From positions 124,001-188,000 of the forward strand of contig NZ_QQAV01000001.1 of the NCBI RefSeq assembly GCF_003350475.1: a stretch of 64,000 nucleotides of DNA. Direction: 5' to 3'. Source of the DNA: Pseudacidovorax intermedius (GTDB lineage: Bacteria; Pseudomonadota; Gammaproteobacteria; Burkholderiales; Burkholderiaceae_C). Each line of letters starts with the position of its first letter. Position 1 is the stretch's first letter. Positions 7,699-16,039 of this stretch are shown here, one piece after another. Position numbers and translations under genes: made by a program. The notes beneath the pieces were generated by a model, which saw nothing but the letters and a program-made list of their open reading frames with translations, ran no database searches and had not been told where the DNA came from.

Positions 7699-9402
7699 AT
7701 GATCCGTCTTTCCGAACTCAAGCTTCCCCTCGACCCCGCGCCCGAGGCGCTGCCGGCCCTGATCGCCGCCACGCTGGGCGTCGCGCCTGCCGACATCGCG
7801 TCGCACACGGTGCACAAGCGCAGCTTCGATGCGCGCAAGGCCGAGCTGCTCACCGTCTACATCGTGGACGTGGCGCTGGCCGATCCGGCCGGCGAGGCTG
7901 CGCTGCTGCAGCGCCACGCCAAGAACCCCCACATCCAGAGCGCGCCCGACATGCGCTACGTGGCGCCAGTGCGCGCGCCCGATGGCGGGCTGCGGCCCGT
8001 CGTGGTGGGCTTCGGGCCCTGCGGCATCTTCGCGGCGCTGCTGCTGGCGCAGATGGGCTTCCGGCCCATCGTCCTGGAACGCGGCAAGGCCGTGCGCGAG
8101 CGCACGCAGGACACCTGGGACCTGTGGCGGCGCAAGAACCTTCATCCGGAGTCGAACGTGCAGTTCGGCGAGGGCGGCGCCGGCACCTTCTCCGACGGCA
8201 AGCTCTACAGCCAGATCAAGGACCCGCGCCACCTGGGCCGCAAGGTGCTGAACGAATTCGTCAAGGCCGGCGCGCCCGAGGACATCCTGTGGGAGGCGCA
8301 TCCGCACATCGGCACCTTCCGCCTGGTGAAGATGGTCGAGACCATGCGCGCCGAGATCATTGCCCTGGGCGGCGAGATCCGCTTCCAGCACCGCGTGACC
8401 GACCTGCAGGTCGAAGGCGGCCGGGTGCGCGGCGTCACCGCCATCGACCAGGCCAGCGGCCAGGTGCACGAGCTGCGCGCCGACCACGTGGTGATCGCCC
8501 TGGGCCACAGCGCCCGCGACACCTTCGGCATGCTGCACACCCGTGGCGCGCCCATCGAGGCCAAGCCTTTTTCCATCGGCTTCCGCGCCGAGCATCCGCA
8601 GAGCCTGATCGACCGCGCCCGCTGGGGTCGCCATGCGGGACATCCGGCGCTGGGCGCAGCCGAGTACCGGCTGGTGCACCATGCCAACAACAGCCGAGCC
8701 GTCTACAGCTTCTGCATGTGCCCCGGTGGCACGGTGGTGGCCGCCACCAGCGAACCCGGCCGCGTGGTGACCAACGGCATGAGCCAGTATTCGCGCGCCG
8801 AACGCAATGCCAACTCGGGCATCGTGGTGGGCATCGAGCCGCGCGACTACCCGACCGACTACCAGCACCTGCCCCTGTCGCCCGAGCTGCAGGAAGCCGC
8901 CCGCGGCAAGCCGCATCCGCTGGCGGGCATCGAGCTGCAGCGGCGGCTGGAGTCGCAGGCCTTCGTGCTCGGCGGCAGCGACTACTGCGCGCCGGCCCAG
9001 CTGCTGGGCGACTTCGTGGCCGGCCGACCGTCCACCGCGCTCGGCGAGGTGGTGCCCAGCTACAAGCCCGGCGTGCTGCCCGGCGACCTGCATGCGGCCC
9101 TGCCCGGCTATGCCATCGAGGCCATGCGCGAGGCCTTCCCGGCCTTCGCCCGCAAGCTGCCCGGCTACGACCTGCACGACGCGGTGCTGACCGGTGTGGA
9201 GACGCGCACCTCCTCGCCCATCCGCATCGCCCGCGACGGCGAGACGCTGCAATGCCCGGGCCTGGCCGGTCTGTACCCGGCCGGCGAAGGCGCGGGCTAT
9301 GCGGGCGGGATCCTGTCGGCCGGCGTGGACGGCATCAAGGTGGCCGAGGCCGTGGCGCGGGCCATCGCGGCCGAGGCCGAATCACAGCGGGTGCCGGCAT
9401 GA
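7699..9402 (+). CDS. NAD(P)/FAD-dependent oxidoreductase (COG2509-type dehydrogenase)
   Basis: 567 residues. An N-terminal domain of about 85 residues precedes the FAD-binding Rossmann motif GFGPCGIFAALLLAQMG with its ERG at the end of strand two. Further family landmarks are NVQFGEGGAGTFSDGKL, the ALGHSARDTF segment and a C-terminal GEGAGYAGGI FAD loop. These are uncharacterised cytosolic flavoproteins with a general dehydrogenase fold; no substrate is known. ATG 7699 gives the usual N-terminus (MIRLSEL); an in-frame ATG at 7639 is the alternative, and neither has a clear ribosome site. The stop overlaps the next gene (ATGA). Confidence 0.85.
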   Translation: MIRLSELKLPLDPAPEALPALIAATLGVAPADIASHTVHKRSFDARKAELLTVYIVDVALADPAGEAALLQRHAKNPHIQSAPDMRYVAPVRAPDGGLRPVVVGFGPCGIFAALLLAQMGFRPIVLERGKAVRERTQDTWDLWRRKNLHPESNVQFGEGGAGTFSDGKLYSQIKDPRHLGRKVLNEFVKAGAPEDILWEAHPHIGTFRLVKMVETMRAEIIALGGEIRFQHRVTDLQVEGGRVRGVTAIDQASGQVHELRADHVVIALGHSARDTFGMLHTRGAPIEAKPFSIGFRAEHPQSLIDRARWGRHAGHPALGAAEYRLVHHANNSRAVYSFCMCPGGTVVAATSEPGRVVTNGMSQYSRAERNANSGIVVGIEPRDYPTDYQHLPLSPELQEAARGKPHPLAGIELQRRLESQAFVLGGSDYCAPAQLLGDFVAGRPSTALGEVVPSYKPGVLPGDLHAALPGYAIEAMREAFPAFARKLPGYDLHDAVLTGVETRTSSPIRIARDGETLQCPGLAGLYPAGEGAGYAGGILSAGVDGIKVAEAVARAIAAEAESQRVPA

Positions 9403-9953
9403 ATGTGCTCACCGCCTTCACGCCGTGGCGCTCGCTCGCGCCGGCCATCGCCGCCATGGCGGCCGTGGTGCTTGCCTCGAACGTGCTGGTGCAGTTCCCG
9501 ATCAACGACTGGCTGACCTGGGGCGCCTTCACCTACCCGGCCGCCTTCCTGGTGAGCGAGGTGGTCAACCGGCTGCATGGCCCAGCCCTGGCCCGGCGCG
9601 TGGTCTGGGTCGGCTTCGCAGTGGCGGTGGCCATGTCGGCGCTGCTCGCGCCGCCGCGCATCGCCGCCGCCTCGGGTCTGGCCTTCATCGCCTCGCAGCT
9701 GCTGGACATCGGTGTCTTCCACCGCCTGCGGCGCGGACGCTGGTGGCGCGCGCCGCTGGCCGCCACGCTGCTGGCCGCCGTGCTCGACACGGCCATCTTC
9801 TGGGGCGTGGCCTTCGCGGGCACGTCCGATCCGTGGCTCAGCTGGGCCGTCGGCGATCTGGCGGTCAAGCTGGCCGTCGGCGTCGGCATGCTGCTGCCCT
9901 TCCGGCTGCTGATCGCCCGCCAAATGGCGGGCGGGCTGCGCCCCTCCTGCTGA
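9399..9953 (+). CDS. VUT-family membrane protein, YhhQ-like queuosine-precursor transporter
   Basis: 184 residues, almost wholly hydrophobic, with about five to six membrane segments. The sequence FTYPAAFLVSEVVNRLHG followed by a conserved Arg-rich loop, and SQLLDIGVFHRLRR, match the VUT/YhhQ family. Members such as E. coli YhhQ import the queuosine precursor preQ0/preQ1 across the inner membrane. The start is overlapped by the stop of the flavoprotein gene, so translation is coupled. I see no preQ1 riboswitch upstream. Substrate by family only. Confidence 0.8.
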   Translation: MNVLTAFTPWRSLAPAIAAMAAVVLASNVLVQFPINDWLTWGAFTYPAAFLVSEVVNRLHGPALARRVVWVGFAVAVAMSALLAPPRIAAASGLAFIASQLLDIGVFHRLRRGRWWRAPLAATLLAAVLDTAIFWGVAFAGTSDPWLSWAVGDLAVKLAVGVGMLLPFRLLIARQMAGGLRPSC

Positions 9954-10009
9954 GTCTTTTCCACCCTCTTCTTCACGCCTGCCCCGGCGCAGGCGCCATT
10001 GCGACCGAT

Positions 10010-11095
10010 ATGAACGACCACAACGACACGCCGTTCCACGACACGCCCGCGCATGCTGCGTCCTTGAACACCAGCGCCGGGCCCGCCACGGCAGCGGCGC
10101 AAACGCCTGCCGTGAACGCGCCAGCTTCCCCCACAGCATCGGCCCCAGCCCCTGACCAGGGGGCTGGCGGCGCAGACGCTCCGACGACCGCCGCTGGCGC
10201 ATCCGAGGCTGGCGCGACCGCAGAAGCCGGCATCACGCGAGGCGAACGGGGCGAACGGGGCGAACGCGGCGAGCCCAGCGAAAGTGGTCAAGGTGGCGAA
10301 CGCGGCCAGCGTCGCCGTCGCGGCGGCCGTGGTCAGGGCAACGGTGGTGCGGGCCGACCCGCCGCCGACGGCGCCCAGCCCGAGCGCCAGCCGCAGGCAC
10401 AGCGCCAGAGCCCGGCCAAGGGCCAGAACGCGGCCCAGCGCAACGCCGGCCGCAAGGTGCATCCGCTGCTGGAGACGCTGGCCGGCCTCTACCCCCACCT
10501 GTTCGGCGCGCGCTTCCTGCCGCTCAAGCGCGGCATCTACGAGGACCTGCTGGCCCGCCATGCCGAGGTGCTGCCGGGCGACGAGCTGAAGGTGGCGCTG
10601 GGCCAGCATGCGCGCTCCACCCGCTACCTGGACGCCATCGCCAACCGCGTCCCGCGCCACGACCTGGACGGCCAGCCGGTGGAGGAGCTGGCGCCCGACC
10701 ACGTGCACCATGCCATCGTCGAACTCTTCAAGCGCCGGCAGGGCCGCACGCAGGAGGACCTGCGTCCGCAACTCGTGGCCCGCCTGGCCGACGCCATTGG
10801 CGCCAGCGGCCTGGAGCGCATGGACTATGTGCAGCAGGTGCGCGTGGCGCAGCCGGATGCCCTGGCCCTGATCGACGAAGCCTTCACCGAGCACGGCCGC
10901 CGACTGGCCCGGCGCGAGGCGCTGCAGCGCGCCTTCGAGGCCAGCGGCCAGCCCACGGTCGACGCCTTCGCCGCCATGTACGGCATGGATCTGGGCGAAG
11001 CCCGCCGGGTGCTGGGCAAGCAGCCCAAGGCGGCGGCCGTCGACGGAACGCCGGCTGCCGCGAACGCCGCCGTCAGCGAAACCGACGCGGCCTGA
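10010..11095 (+). CDS. proQ: ProQ/FinO-domain RNA chaperone with a long disordered N-terminal tail
   Basis: 361 residues. Residues about 145-265 are the ProQ/FinO RNA-binding domain (HPLLETLAGLYPHLFG, PLKRGIYEDLL, STRYLDAI). ProQ binds structured sRNAs and mRNA 3' ends. The first 145 residues are low-complexity: an Ala/Pro/Thr-rich stretch, then tandem RGE triplets and an Arg/Gly-rich block (RRRRGGRGQG). This acidic-to-basic tail is much longer than that of enterobacterial ProQ, which has its extra region at the C-terminus. A C-terminal extension of about 95 residues resembles other betaproteobacterial ProQ proteins. ATG 10010 is the first in frame after the preceding gene. A strong palindromic terminator follows at 11175. 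Confidence 0.85.
   Translation: MNDHNDTPFHDTPAHAASLNTSAGPATAAAQTPAVNAPASPTASAPAPDQGAGGADAPTTAAGASEAGATAEAGITRGERGERGERGEPSESGQGGERGQRRRRGGRGQGNGGAGRPAADGAQPERQPQAQRQSPAKGQNAAQRNAGRKVHPLLETLAGLYPHLFGARFLPLKRGIYEDLLARHAEVLPGDELKVALGQHARSTRYLDAIANRVPRHDLDGQPVEELAPDHVHHAIVELFKRRQGRTQEDLRPQLVARLADAIGASGLERMDYVQQVRVAQPDALALIDEAFTEHGRRLARREALQRAFEASGQPTVDAFAAMYGMDLGEARRVLGKQPKAAAVDGTPAAANAAVSETDAA
10241..10273 (+). repeat. 9-bp tandem repeat inside proQ encoding RGE triplets
   Basis: About 3.7 copies of GGCGAACGG, the third copy ending in C instead of G, encode consecutive Arg-Gly-Glu units in the disordered tail. Being in frame, copy-number change would lengthen or shorten the tail without a frameshift. 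Confidence 0.85.
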
Positions 11096-11174
11096 GCGAC
11101 AAGCACGAGCGGAGGACGTGCGGCTGGCTAGGCGCACGTGCCGCCCCCGGGCACTGCACCGCACATCCAGACGA

Positions 11175-11202
11175 AAGAAAGCGCCCCGCGGGGCGCTTTC
11201 TT
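11175..11202. terminator. Bidirectional rho-independent terminator between proQ and htpX
   Basis: A perfect 28-bp palindrome: AAGAAAGCGCCCCG and its reverse complement. Its A-rich and T-rich ends give a GC stem followed by a T-run in either direction. It lies 79 bp after the proQ stop and 32 bp beyond the htpX stop. Confidence 0.9.
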
Positions 11203-11234
11203 CATTCCACGGCCGCAGTGCAGCCGCGCCGCGA

Positions 11235-12119
11235 TCAAGCCTGCTGCTGCGAGGCCTGCAGCGCCGCGATGCGCTCCTCGATCGGCGGGTGCGTCGCGAA
11301 CAGCTTGCCGATGCTGCCGGTGATGCCCATGGCCTCGACCGCCTTGGGCAGTTCGCCGGCGGGCAGGCCGCCCAGGCGGGCCAGGGCGTTGATCATGGGT
11401 TGCTTGCGGCCCATCAGCTTGGCGGCGCCGGCATCGGCGCGGAACTCGCGCTGGCGCGAGAACCAGGCCACCACCATGGCGGCGGCGAAGCCGAGCACGA
11501 TGTCCAGCACGATGGTCGTGACCATGTAGCCGATGCCGGGGCCGCTGTTCTCGCGGTCGTCGCCGCGGCGCAGGAAGCTGTCGACGAAGTAGCCGATCAC
11601 GCGCGACAGGAACACAACGAAGGTGTTCATCACGCCCTGGATCAGCGTCATCGTCACCATGTCACCGTTGGCCACGTGCGCCACCTCGTGACCGATGACG
11701 GCCTCGACCTCATCGCGCGTCATGTTCTGCAGCAGGCCGGTGGAGACGGCCACCAGCGACGAATTCTTGAAGGCGCCGGTCGCGAAGGCGTTGGGCTCGC
11801 CCTCGAAAATGCCGACCTCGGGCATGCCGATGCCGGCCTGGTCGGCGAACTTGCGCACGGTGGCGACGATCCAGGCCTCGTCGGGCGACTGGGGCTCGTT
11901 GATGATGCGCACGCCGGCGCTCATCTTGGCCATGGGCTTGGAGATCAGCAGCGAGATGATCGCGCCGCCGAAGCCCATGATGAGCGCGAAGCCGAGCAGC
12001 GCGCCGAGGTTGAGACCATTGGACGTCAGGTAGCGGTTGACGCCCAGCAGGCTGGCGACGACGCCGAGCACGGCGACCACCAGGACGTTCGTGAGCACGA
12101 ACAGGAAGATGCGTTTCAA
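11235..12119 (-). CDS. htpX: Membrane zinc metalloprotease HtpX
   Basis: 294 residues, the normal length for HtpX, an inner-membrane M48 protease that degrades misfolded membrane proteins alongside FtsH. Two N-terminal membrane segments (about 4-26 and 39-58) precede the cytosolic catalytic site HEVAH at 144-148. The third zinc ligand is in the REFRAD segment near 226, and two more hydrophobic segments lie between. The C-terminal [14 protein letters not shown] is diagnostic. Its start overlaps the stop of the DUF3025 gene by 4 bp, making it the last gene of the pyrC operon. Confidence 0.95.
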   Translation of the reverse strand: MKRIFLFVLTNVLVVAVLGVVASLLGVNRYLTSNGLNLGALLGFALIMGFGGAIISLLISKPMAKMSAGVRIINEPQSPDEAWIVATVRKFADQAGIGMPEVGIFEGEPNAFATGAFKNSSLVAVSTGLLQNMTRDEVEAVIGHEVAHVANGDMVTMTLIQGVMNTFVVFLSRVIGYFVDSFLRRGDDRENSGPGIGYMVTTIVLDIVLGFAAAMVVAWFSRQREFRADAGAAKLMGRKQPMINALARLGGLPAGELPKAVEAMGITGSIGKLFATHPPIEERIAALQASQQQA

Positions 12120-12958
12120 GTCGGTTTCTCCGTGGGAGGAAGGGACGCCGTGAAGATGGGGGCCCCCCGGCCCGCTTCAAGCATCACGGCATGCCGCACC
12201 GTTGTGGGTTGTTCTGGGTCTGCAGCGCGGCGAGGTCGGAAGACCTCCGAGTCATCATAAAAGCAAAAGTTCGCGTTGCCGGGATGCCAGCCGGGGACGC
12301 CGGCCACCGGCAGCGGGGTGAAGGGCTTGCGCGCGAGCCAGTCGGCAGCCAGCGCGTCGGACAGGCATCCGTCGTCGGCGGGCAGCGAGGGATCGTGTGG
12401 GTCCGGGCCCAGCAGCAGGTGCGCCGTGGCGGACTTCTGGCCGGCGACCAGCTTCTCCATCAGCGCATGGCCGAAGACCGTGAGGCGCGCCCCAGTCCAC
12501 AGCGGCCGCAGGTCGACGAAGGCCCGGCGCCAGTCGCGCGCCTGCAGGGCGGCCCAGAGGACGGGCGGCGCCTGCAACACCGCGCCGTGCTCGTCGAACA
12601 GCGTGATGGCATCGCGCAACCGGCCGCGCACCGGGCCGATGCCGCGCGCCGCGATCTCCGCCGCCTGCAGCCGGTTCATCTGGCGCTTGGCCTGTGGAAA
12701 GGCCAGCCAGACCAGGCCGTTGAAGAAGTCGTGCAGGTTGTCGCGCGTCGGCACGCGGCCGGTGCGGTGGATGAAGGCTTCGTAGGGCTCGTCCGGCGGC
12801 AGCGCCGACTGCGGCACGAAGGTGGGCTGGGGCGGGGCCGACACCGCCTGCAGCCCCTCGTGCACCGTCCCCATGGCGCCGGCCTGCGCAGGCTGGCCCC
12901 AACGGCGCCAGAAGGCCAGCCCCGGGTGGGTCCAGTCGATGGCCGGCAGCGGGTTCAA
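12116..12958 (-). CDS. DUF3025 domain-containing protein
   Basis: 280 residues matching the uncharacterised DUF3025 family. Landmarks are [26 protein letters not shown] near 98-125 (family signature around NLHDFFN), AKRQMN, then a late [12 protein letters not shown] segment. It has no signal peptide or membrane segment, so is presumably cytosolic. It is embedded between the NYN protein and htpX with 4-bp overlaps on both sides, so all three should be translated in a coupled way. No function is known for this family. Confidence 0.85.
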   Translation of the reverse strand: MNPLPAIDWTHPGLAFWRRWGQPAQAGAMGTVHEGLQAVSAPPQPTFVPQSALPPDEPYEAFIHRTGRVPTRDNLHDFFNGLVWLAFPQAKRQMNRLQAAEIAARGIGPVRGRLRDAITLFDEHGAVLQAPPVLWAALQARDWRRAFVDLRPLWTGARLTVFGHALMEKLVAGQKSATAHLLLGPDPHDPSLPADDGCLSDALAADWLARKPFTPLPVAGVPGWHPGNANFCFYDDSEVFRPRRAADPEQPTTVRHAVMLEAGRGAPIFTASLPPTEKPT

Positions 12959-13944
12959 CGGCCGGCCGCGCCCTTCCAGCGGATGCGATCAGGGTGGTGC
13001 AGCACCTGGAAGTCCGCGGGAAGCTTGTCGAAGAGCTTGATGGAACTGGCGTTCTTGCCCAGCACCCGCGCGGCGCGCAGGGCCTGGGCCACGTCGTTGA
13101 GCGCCACCTCAGCGCCGCCGCGCAGCGCGGGCACGGCGCCAAGGATGGCGTCGGCGTCCACCAGGGCGTCCTCGCGGCCGGAGGTCGCCTTGCGGGCGGG
13201 GCTTTGCACCTCGGCCAACGGTGCGGCTTCGACCGGGCGCTCGCCGCGGGTGCGGGTGCCGCCCGTCTGCACCTTCTTGGCGGCGGGGGAAGCCGTCGCC
13301 TTCTTCTTGGCCGGCGCCGGGGTCGGCGCGGGGTTCGGTGCGGGTGCAGCCGCCAGCGCAGGCGCAGGATCGGCCGCCAGCGTGGCTGCAGCGCGGTGCG
13401 ACGTCTTCTTGGCGGCGGGAGACTTCTTCGCCGCTGCCTTGCGCGCGGCAGGCGGACGCGCCTGCGTCGTCGACGGGCCGGGCGCGGGCACGGCAGCCGG
13501 CTCGCCGCCCTTGTGCACCAGGTCGACGAAGTGGTCGTAGGCCGCGCGCGTCTCCTCGCCCGTCTTGCCCTGCTGCCCAATACCGCAGACGCGGCAGCCC
13601 TTCTCGCGCAGACGATGCACCAGCGGCGCGAAGTCCGAATCGGAGGACACCAGGTACACCACCTGCGGCCGCTCGGCGAGCACAAGATCCAGCGCATCGA
13701 CCGCCAGCGCGATGTCGGTGCTGTTCTTGCCGGCCGCGAGGTTGACCATGGGCCGCATCGACAGTCGCTTGAAAAGCTGCTGGTGCTTGAGCGCCACTTC
13801 AGCCGTGCAGTAGGCACGGCGCACATGCAGGTGGCCATGCTCGGCCATGACGCTGCGCACGGCCTGCTCCATGACGTCGGCCGACACGTTGTCCGCGTCG
13901 ACCAGCAGCATCACCTTGCCGCCGGACAGCGGCGCCGTGCTCAT
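12955..13944 (-). CDS. NYN-domain ribonuclease-like protein with C-terminal OST-HTH/LOTUS-like domain
   Basis: 329 residues in three parts. Residues 8-140 form a NYN (PIN-like) domain with the acidic metal-binding residues Asp16 and Asp18 (LLVDADN), Asp77 (STDIAL), and Asp102 and Asp104 (SSDSDFAPL), all in place for a Mg-dependent RNase. Residues about 142-255 are a Lys/Ala/Pro-rich flexible linker with several AAKK repeats, probably nucleic-acid binding. Residues about 260-325 resemble an OST-HTH/LOTUS RNA-binding domain ([21 protein letters not shown]). It overlaps pyrC and DUF3025 by 4 bp each. Bacterial relatives of this type (LabA/YaiI-like DUF88) are mostly uncharacterised; RNA cleavage is inferred. 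Confidence 0.85.
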   Translation of the reverse strand: MSTAPLSGGKVMLLVDADNVSADVMEQAVRSVMAEHGHLHVRRAYCTAEVALKHQQLFKRLSMRPMVNLAAGKNSTDIALAVDALDLVLAERPQVVYLVSSDSDFAPLVHRLREKGCRVCGIGQQGKTGEETRAAYDHFVDLVHKGGEPAAVPAPGPSTTQARPPAARKAAAKKSPAAKKTSHRAAATLAADPAPALAAAPAPNPAPTPAPAKKKATASPAAKKVQTGGTRTRGERPVEAAPLAEVQSPARKATSGREDALVDADAILGAVPALRGGAEVALNDVAQALRAARVLGKNASSIKLFDKLPADFQVLHHPDRIRWKGAAGR

Positions 13945-14975
13945 GCCAGCCTCCAGCCGACCGTCTCGCCACCGCGCAGCGGCTTGAGCGTGGCCTCGCC
14001 GAAGGGCACCGTCTCGGGCAGCGTCCAGGCCTCGCGGCGCAGGGTGATGGTGCCGGTGTTGCGCGGCATGCCGTAGAAGTCGGGGCCGTGGAAGCTGGCG
14101 AAGCCTTCCAGCTTGTCCAGCGCGCCGGCGTTGTCGAAGGCCTCGGCATAGAGCTCGATGGCAGACAGCGCCGTATAGCAGCCGGCGCAGCCGGTGGCGT
14201 GCTCCTTCAGGTGGGCGGGGTGCGGCGCGCTGTCGGTGCCCAGGAAGAAGCGCGGACTGCCGCTGGTGGCGGCCTGCACCAGCGCCTGGCGATGCTCCTC
14301 GCGCTTGAGCACGGGCAGGCAGTAGTAGTGCGGCCGGATGCCACCGGTGAAGATGGCATTGCGGTTGTAGAGCAGGTGGTGGGCCGTGATGGTGGCGGCC
14401 GTGTGCGCACCGCCTTCATCGCGCACGTAATGCGCACCCTCGCGCGTGGTCAGGTGCTCGAAGACGATGCGCAGTTCGGGGAAGTCGGCGCGCAGCGGGC
14501 GCAGCACGCGGTCGATGAAGACGGCCTCGCGGTCGAACAGGTCGATGGCCGGATCGGTCACCTCGCCGTGCACCAGCAACAGCAGGCCATGCTTCTGCAT
14601 GGCCTCGAGCGTGGCGTAGGTCTTGCGGATGTCGGTGACGCCCGCATCGCTGTTGGTGGTGGCGCCGGCCGGGTAGAGCTTGAGGGCGCGCACGCCCGCG
14701 GCGGCGGCGCGGGCGATCTCGTCGGGCGGCAGCTTGTCGGTGAGGTAGAGCGACATCACCGGCTCGAACTGCTCGCCCGCGGGCACGGCGGCCAGGATGC
14801 GGTCGCGGTAGGCCAGGGCCTGCTCGGCGGTGGTCACCGGCGGGCGCAGGTTGGGCATGATCAGCGCGCGGCCCATCTGGCGCGCGGTGTGCGGCACCAC
14901 GTCGCGCAGGGCGGCGCCGTCGCGCACATGCAGGTGCCAGTCATCGGGTCGGGTGATCGTGAGGGTGTCGGTCAT
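13941..14975 (-). CDS. pyrC: Dihydroorotase (class II, homodimeric type)
   Basis: 344 residues, like E. coli PyrC. It catalyses cyclisation of carbamoyl-aspartate to dihydroorotate in pyrimidine synthesis. The binuclear zinc site is complete: His14 and His16 with Arg18 (HLHVRDG), carboxylated Lys99 (ALKLYPAG), His136 (LLVHGE), His174 (FEHLTT) and Asp248 (GTDSAPH). The ATG at 14975 is placed at the family N-terminus ([14 protein letters not shown]); a longer in-frame ATG at 15098 has no homology. First gene of the pyrC-NYN-DUF3025-htpX overlapping operon and divergent from the IclR regulator. Confidence 0.95.
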   Translation of the reverse strand: MTDTLTITRPDDWHLHVRDGAALRDVVPHTARQMGRALIMPNLRPPVTTAEQALAYRDRILAAVPAGEQFEPVMSLYLTDKLPPDEIARAAAAGVRALKLYPAGATTNSDAGVTDIRKTYATLEAMQKHGLLLLVHGEVTDPAIDLFDREAVFIDRVLRPLRADFPELRIVFEHLTTREGAHYVRDEGGAHTAATITAHHLLYNRNAIFTGGIRPHYYCLPVLKREEHRQALVQAATSGSPRFFLGTDSAPHPAHLKEHATGCAGCYTALSAIELYAEAFDNAGALDKLEGFASFHGPDFYGMPRNTGTITLRREAWTLPETVPFGEATLKPLRGGETVGWRLA

Positions 14976-15028
14976 GGCGCGGGATTGTCCCATCGGGCCC
15001 GGCATGGGCCTTGCCTCGCGCAGAATCG

Positions 15029-15874
15029 ATGGTTCCTTTCCGCCCCGCCCCGATGGCACCGCCCGCCCGACGCCCCCACACCCCCGCCGCAGCCGCACCG
15101 GCCGCCGATGCGGCCGACCCGCTCTACAACCAGTCGCTCGAAAAGGGCCTGGCGGTGCTGTGCAGCTTCGACGCCGCGCACCGCACCATGACGCTCGCCG
15201 AGATCGCCGAGCGCACTGGCATGACGCGCGCCTCGGCCCAGCGCACGGTGCACACGCTGCAGGTGCTGGGCTACGTGGGCAAGGACGGGCAGACGCGGCG
15301 CTTTCGCCTGCTGGCGCGCAGCATGGACATCGGCTTCAACTACATCGCCAGCCATCCGCTGGTGCAGGCGGCCAATCCGTACCTGGCGCAGCTGGCCAGC
15401 GCCAGCGGCGAGACGGCCAGTCTGACCGAACCGCTGGACTTCGACATGCTCTACGTGGCGCAGCGCATGACCACGCAGTTCATCCCGGTGCTCACCCCCG
15501 TGGGCATGCGTATTCCCATGTACTGCACCAGCAGCGGCCGAGCGTGGATGAGCTGCCTGCCCGATGAGCAGGTGCGCGCGCTGCTGCAGGGCTCCACGCG
15601 CGTGGCCCGCACGCCCGCCACGCTGACCGGCATCGCCGCCATCCAGGCGCGCATCGCGGCTTGCCGCAAGCTGGGCTATGCGACCAACGACGAGGAACTG
15701 TTCCTCGGCGACATGGGCATCGCCGCACCCATCGTGGACCGGCGCGGCCGGCCGCATGGCGCCGTGCACGTCTCGCCGCCCACCAGCCGCTGGACGCTGG
15801 AGGCGGCGCAGAAGAAGCTGGCGCCCATGGTGATCGAGTGCGCACGCGCCATTGCCAGCGCGCTGCCGCATTGA
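15029..15874 (+). CDS. IclR-family transcriptional regulator
   Basis: About 281 residues. A winged helix-turn-helix (about 35-95; [22 protein letters not shown]) is followed by the IclR effector domain with [21 protein letters not shown] and the C-terminal GAVHVSPP segment. The Ala/Pro-rich first 30 residues are poorly conserved. In-frame ATGs at 15011, 15029 and 15053 are all possible and none has a good ribosome site. It sits 165 bp ahead of the peptide-type ABC importer on the same strand and most likely controls that importer and its hydrolases. Confidence 0.85.
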   Translation: MVPFRPAPMAPPARRPHTPAAAAPAADAADPLYNQSLEKGLAVLCSFDAAHRTMTLAEIAERTGMTRASAQRTVHTLQVLGYVGKDGQTRRFRLLARSMDIGFNYIASHPLVQAANPYLAQLASASGETASLTEPLDFDMLYVAQRMTTQFIPVLTPVGMRIPMYCTSSGRAWMSCLPDEQVRALLQGSTRVARTPATLTGIAAIQARIAACRKLGYATNDEELFLGDMGIAAPIVDRRGRPHGAVHVSPPTSRWTLEAAQKKLAPMVIECARAIASALPH

Positions 15875-15941
15875 GCCTCGCGCACCACACCCGCCCATCA
15901 CGCACCCGCCGCGGTGCGGCCATGCACCGGGACGACGGCAC

Positions 15942-15980
15942 ATATCGACTATCGATACAAAAATAGCTATTACCGATTCA
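15942..15980. promoter_or_regulatory. AT-rich imperfect palindromes ahead of the ABC importer operon
   Basis: Between the IclR gene and the binding-protein gene is a patch much richer in A/T than its surroundings. It contains TATCGATA and ATAGCTAT palindromes and ATCG/CGAT half-sites spaced across about 35 bp. The position suits an IclR operator overlapping the importer promoter. This is inference from composition and symmetry only. Confidence 0.3.
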
Positions 15981-16039
15981 CGCGTGGCAGGCACGCGCTT
16001 TGCAATACCAGGGCATCTTCCATCTTCCGAGGCCGCTCC

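Noticed and set aside
9533-11164. A 543-codon minus-strand open frame over the transporter and proQ genes
   Set aside because: It runs through two genes and the terminator region, and its translation is low complexity without family similarity.
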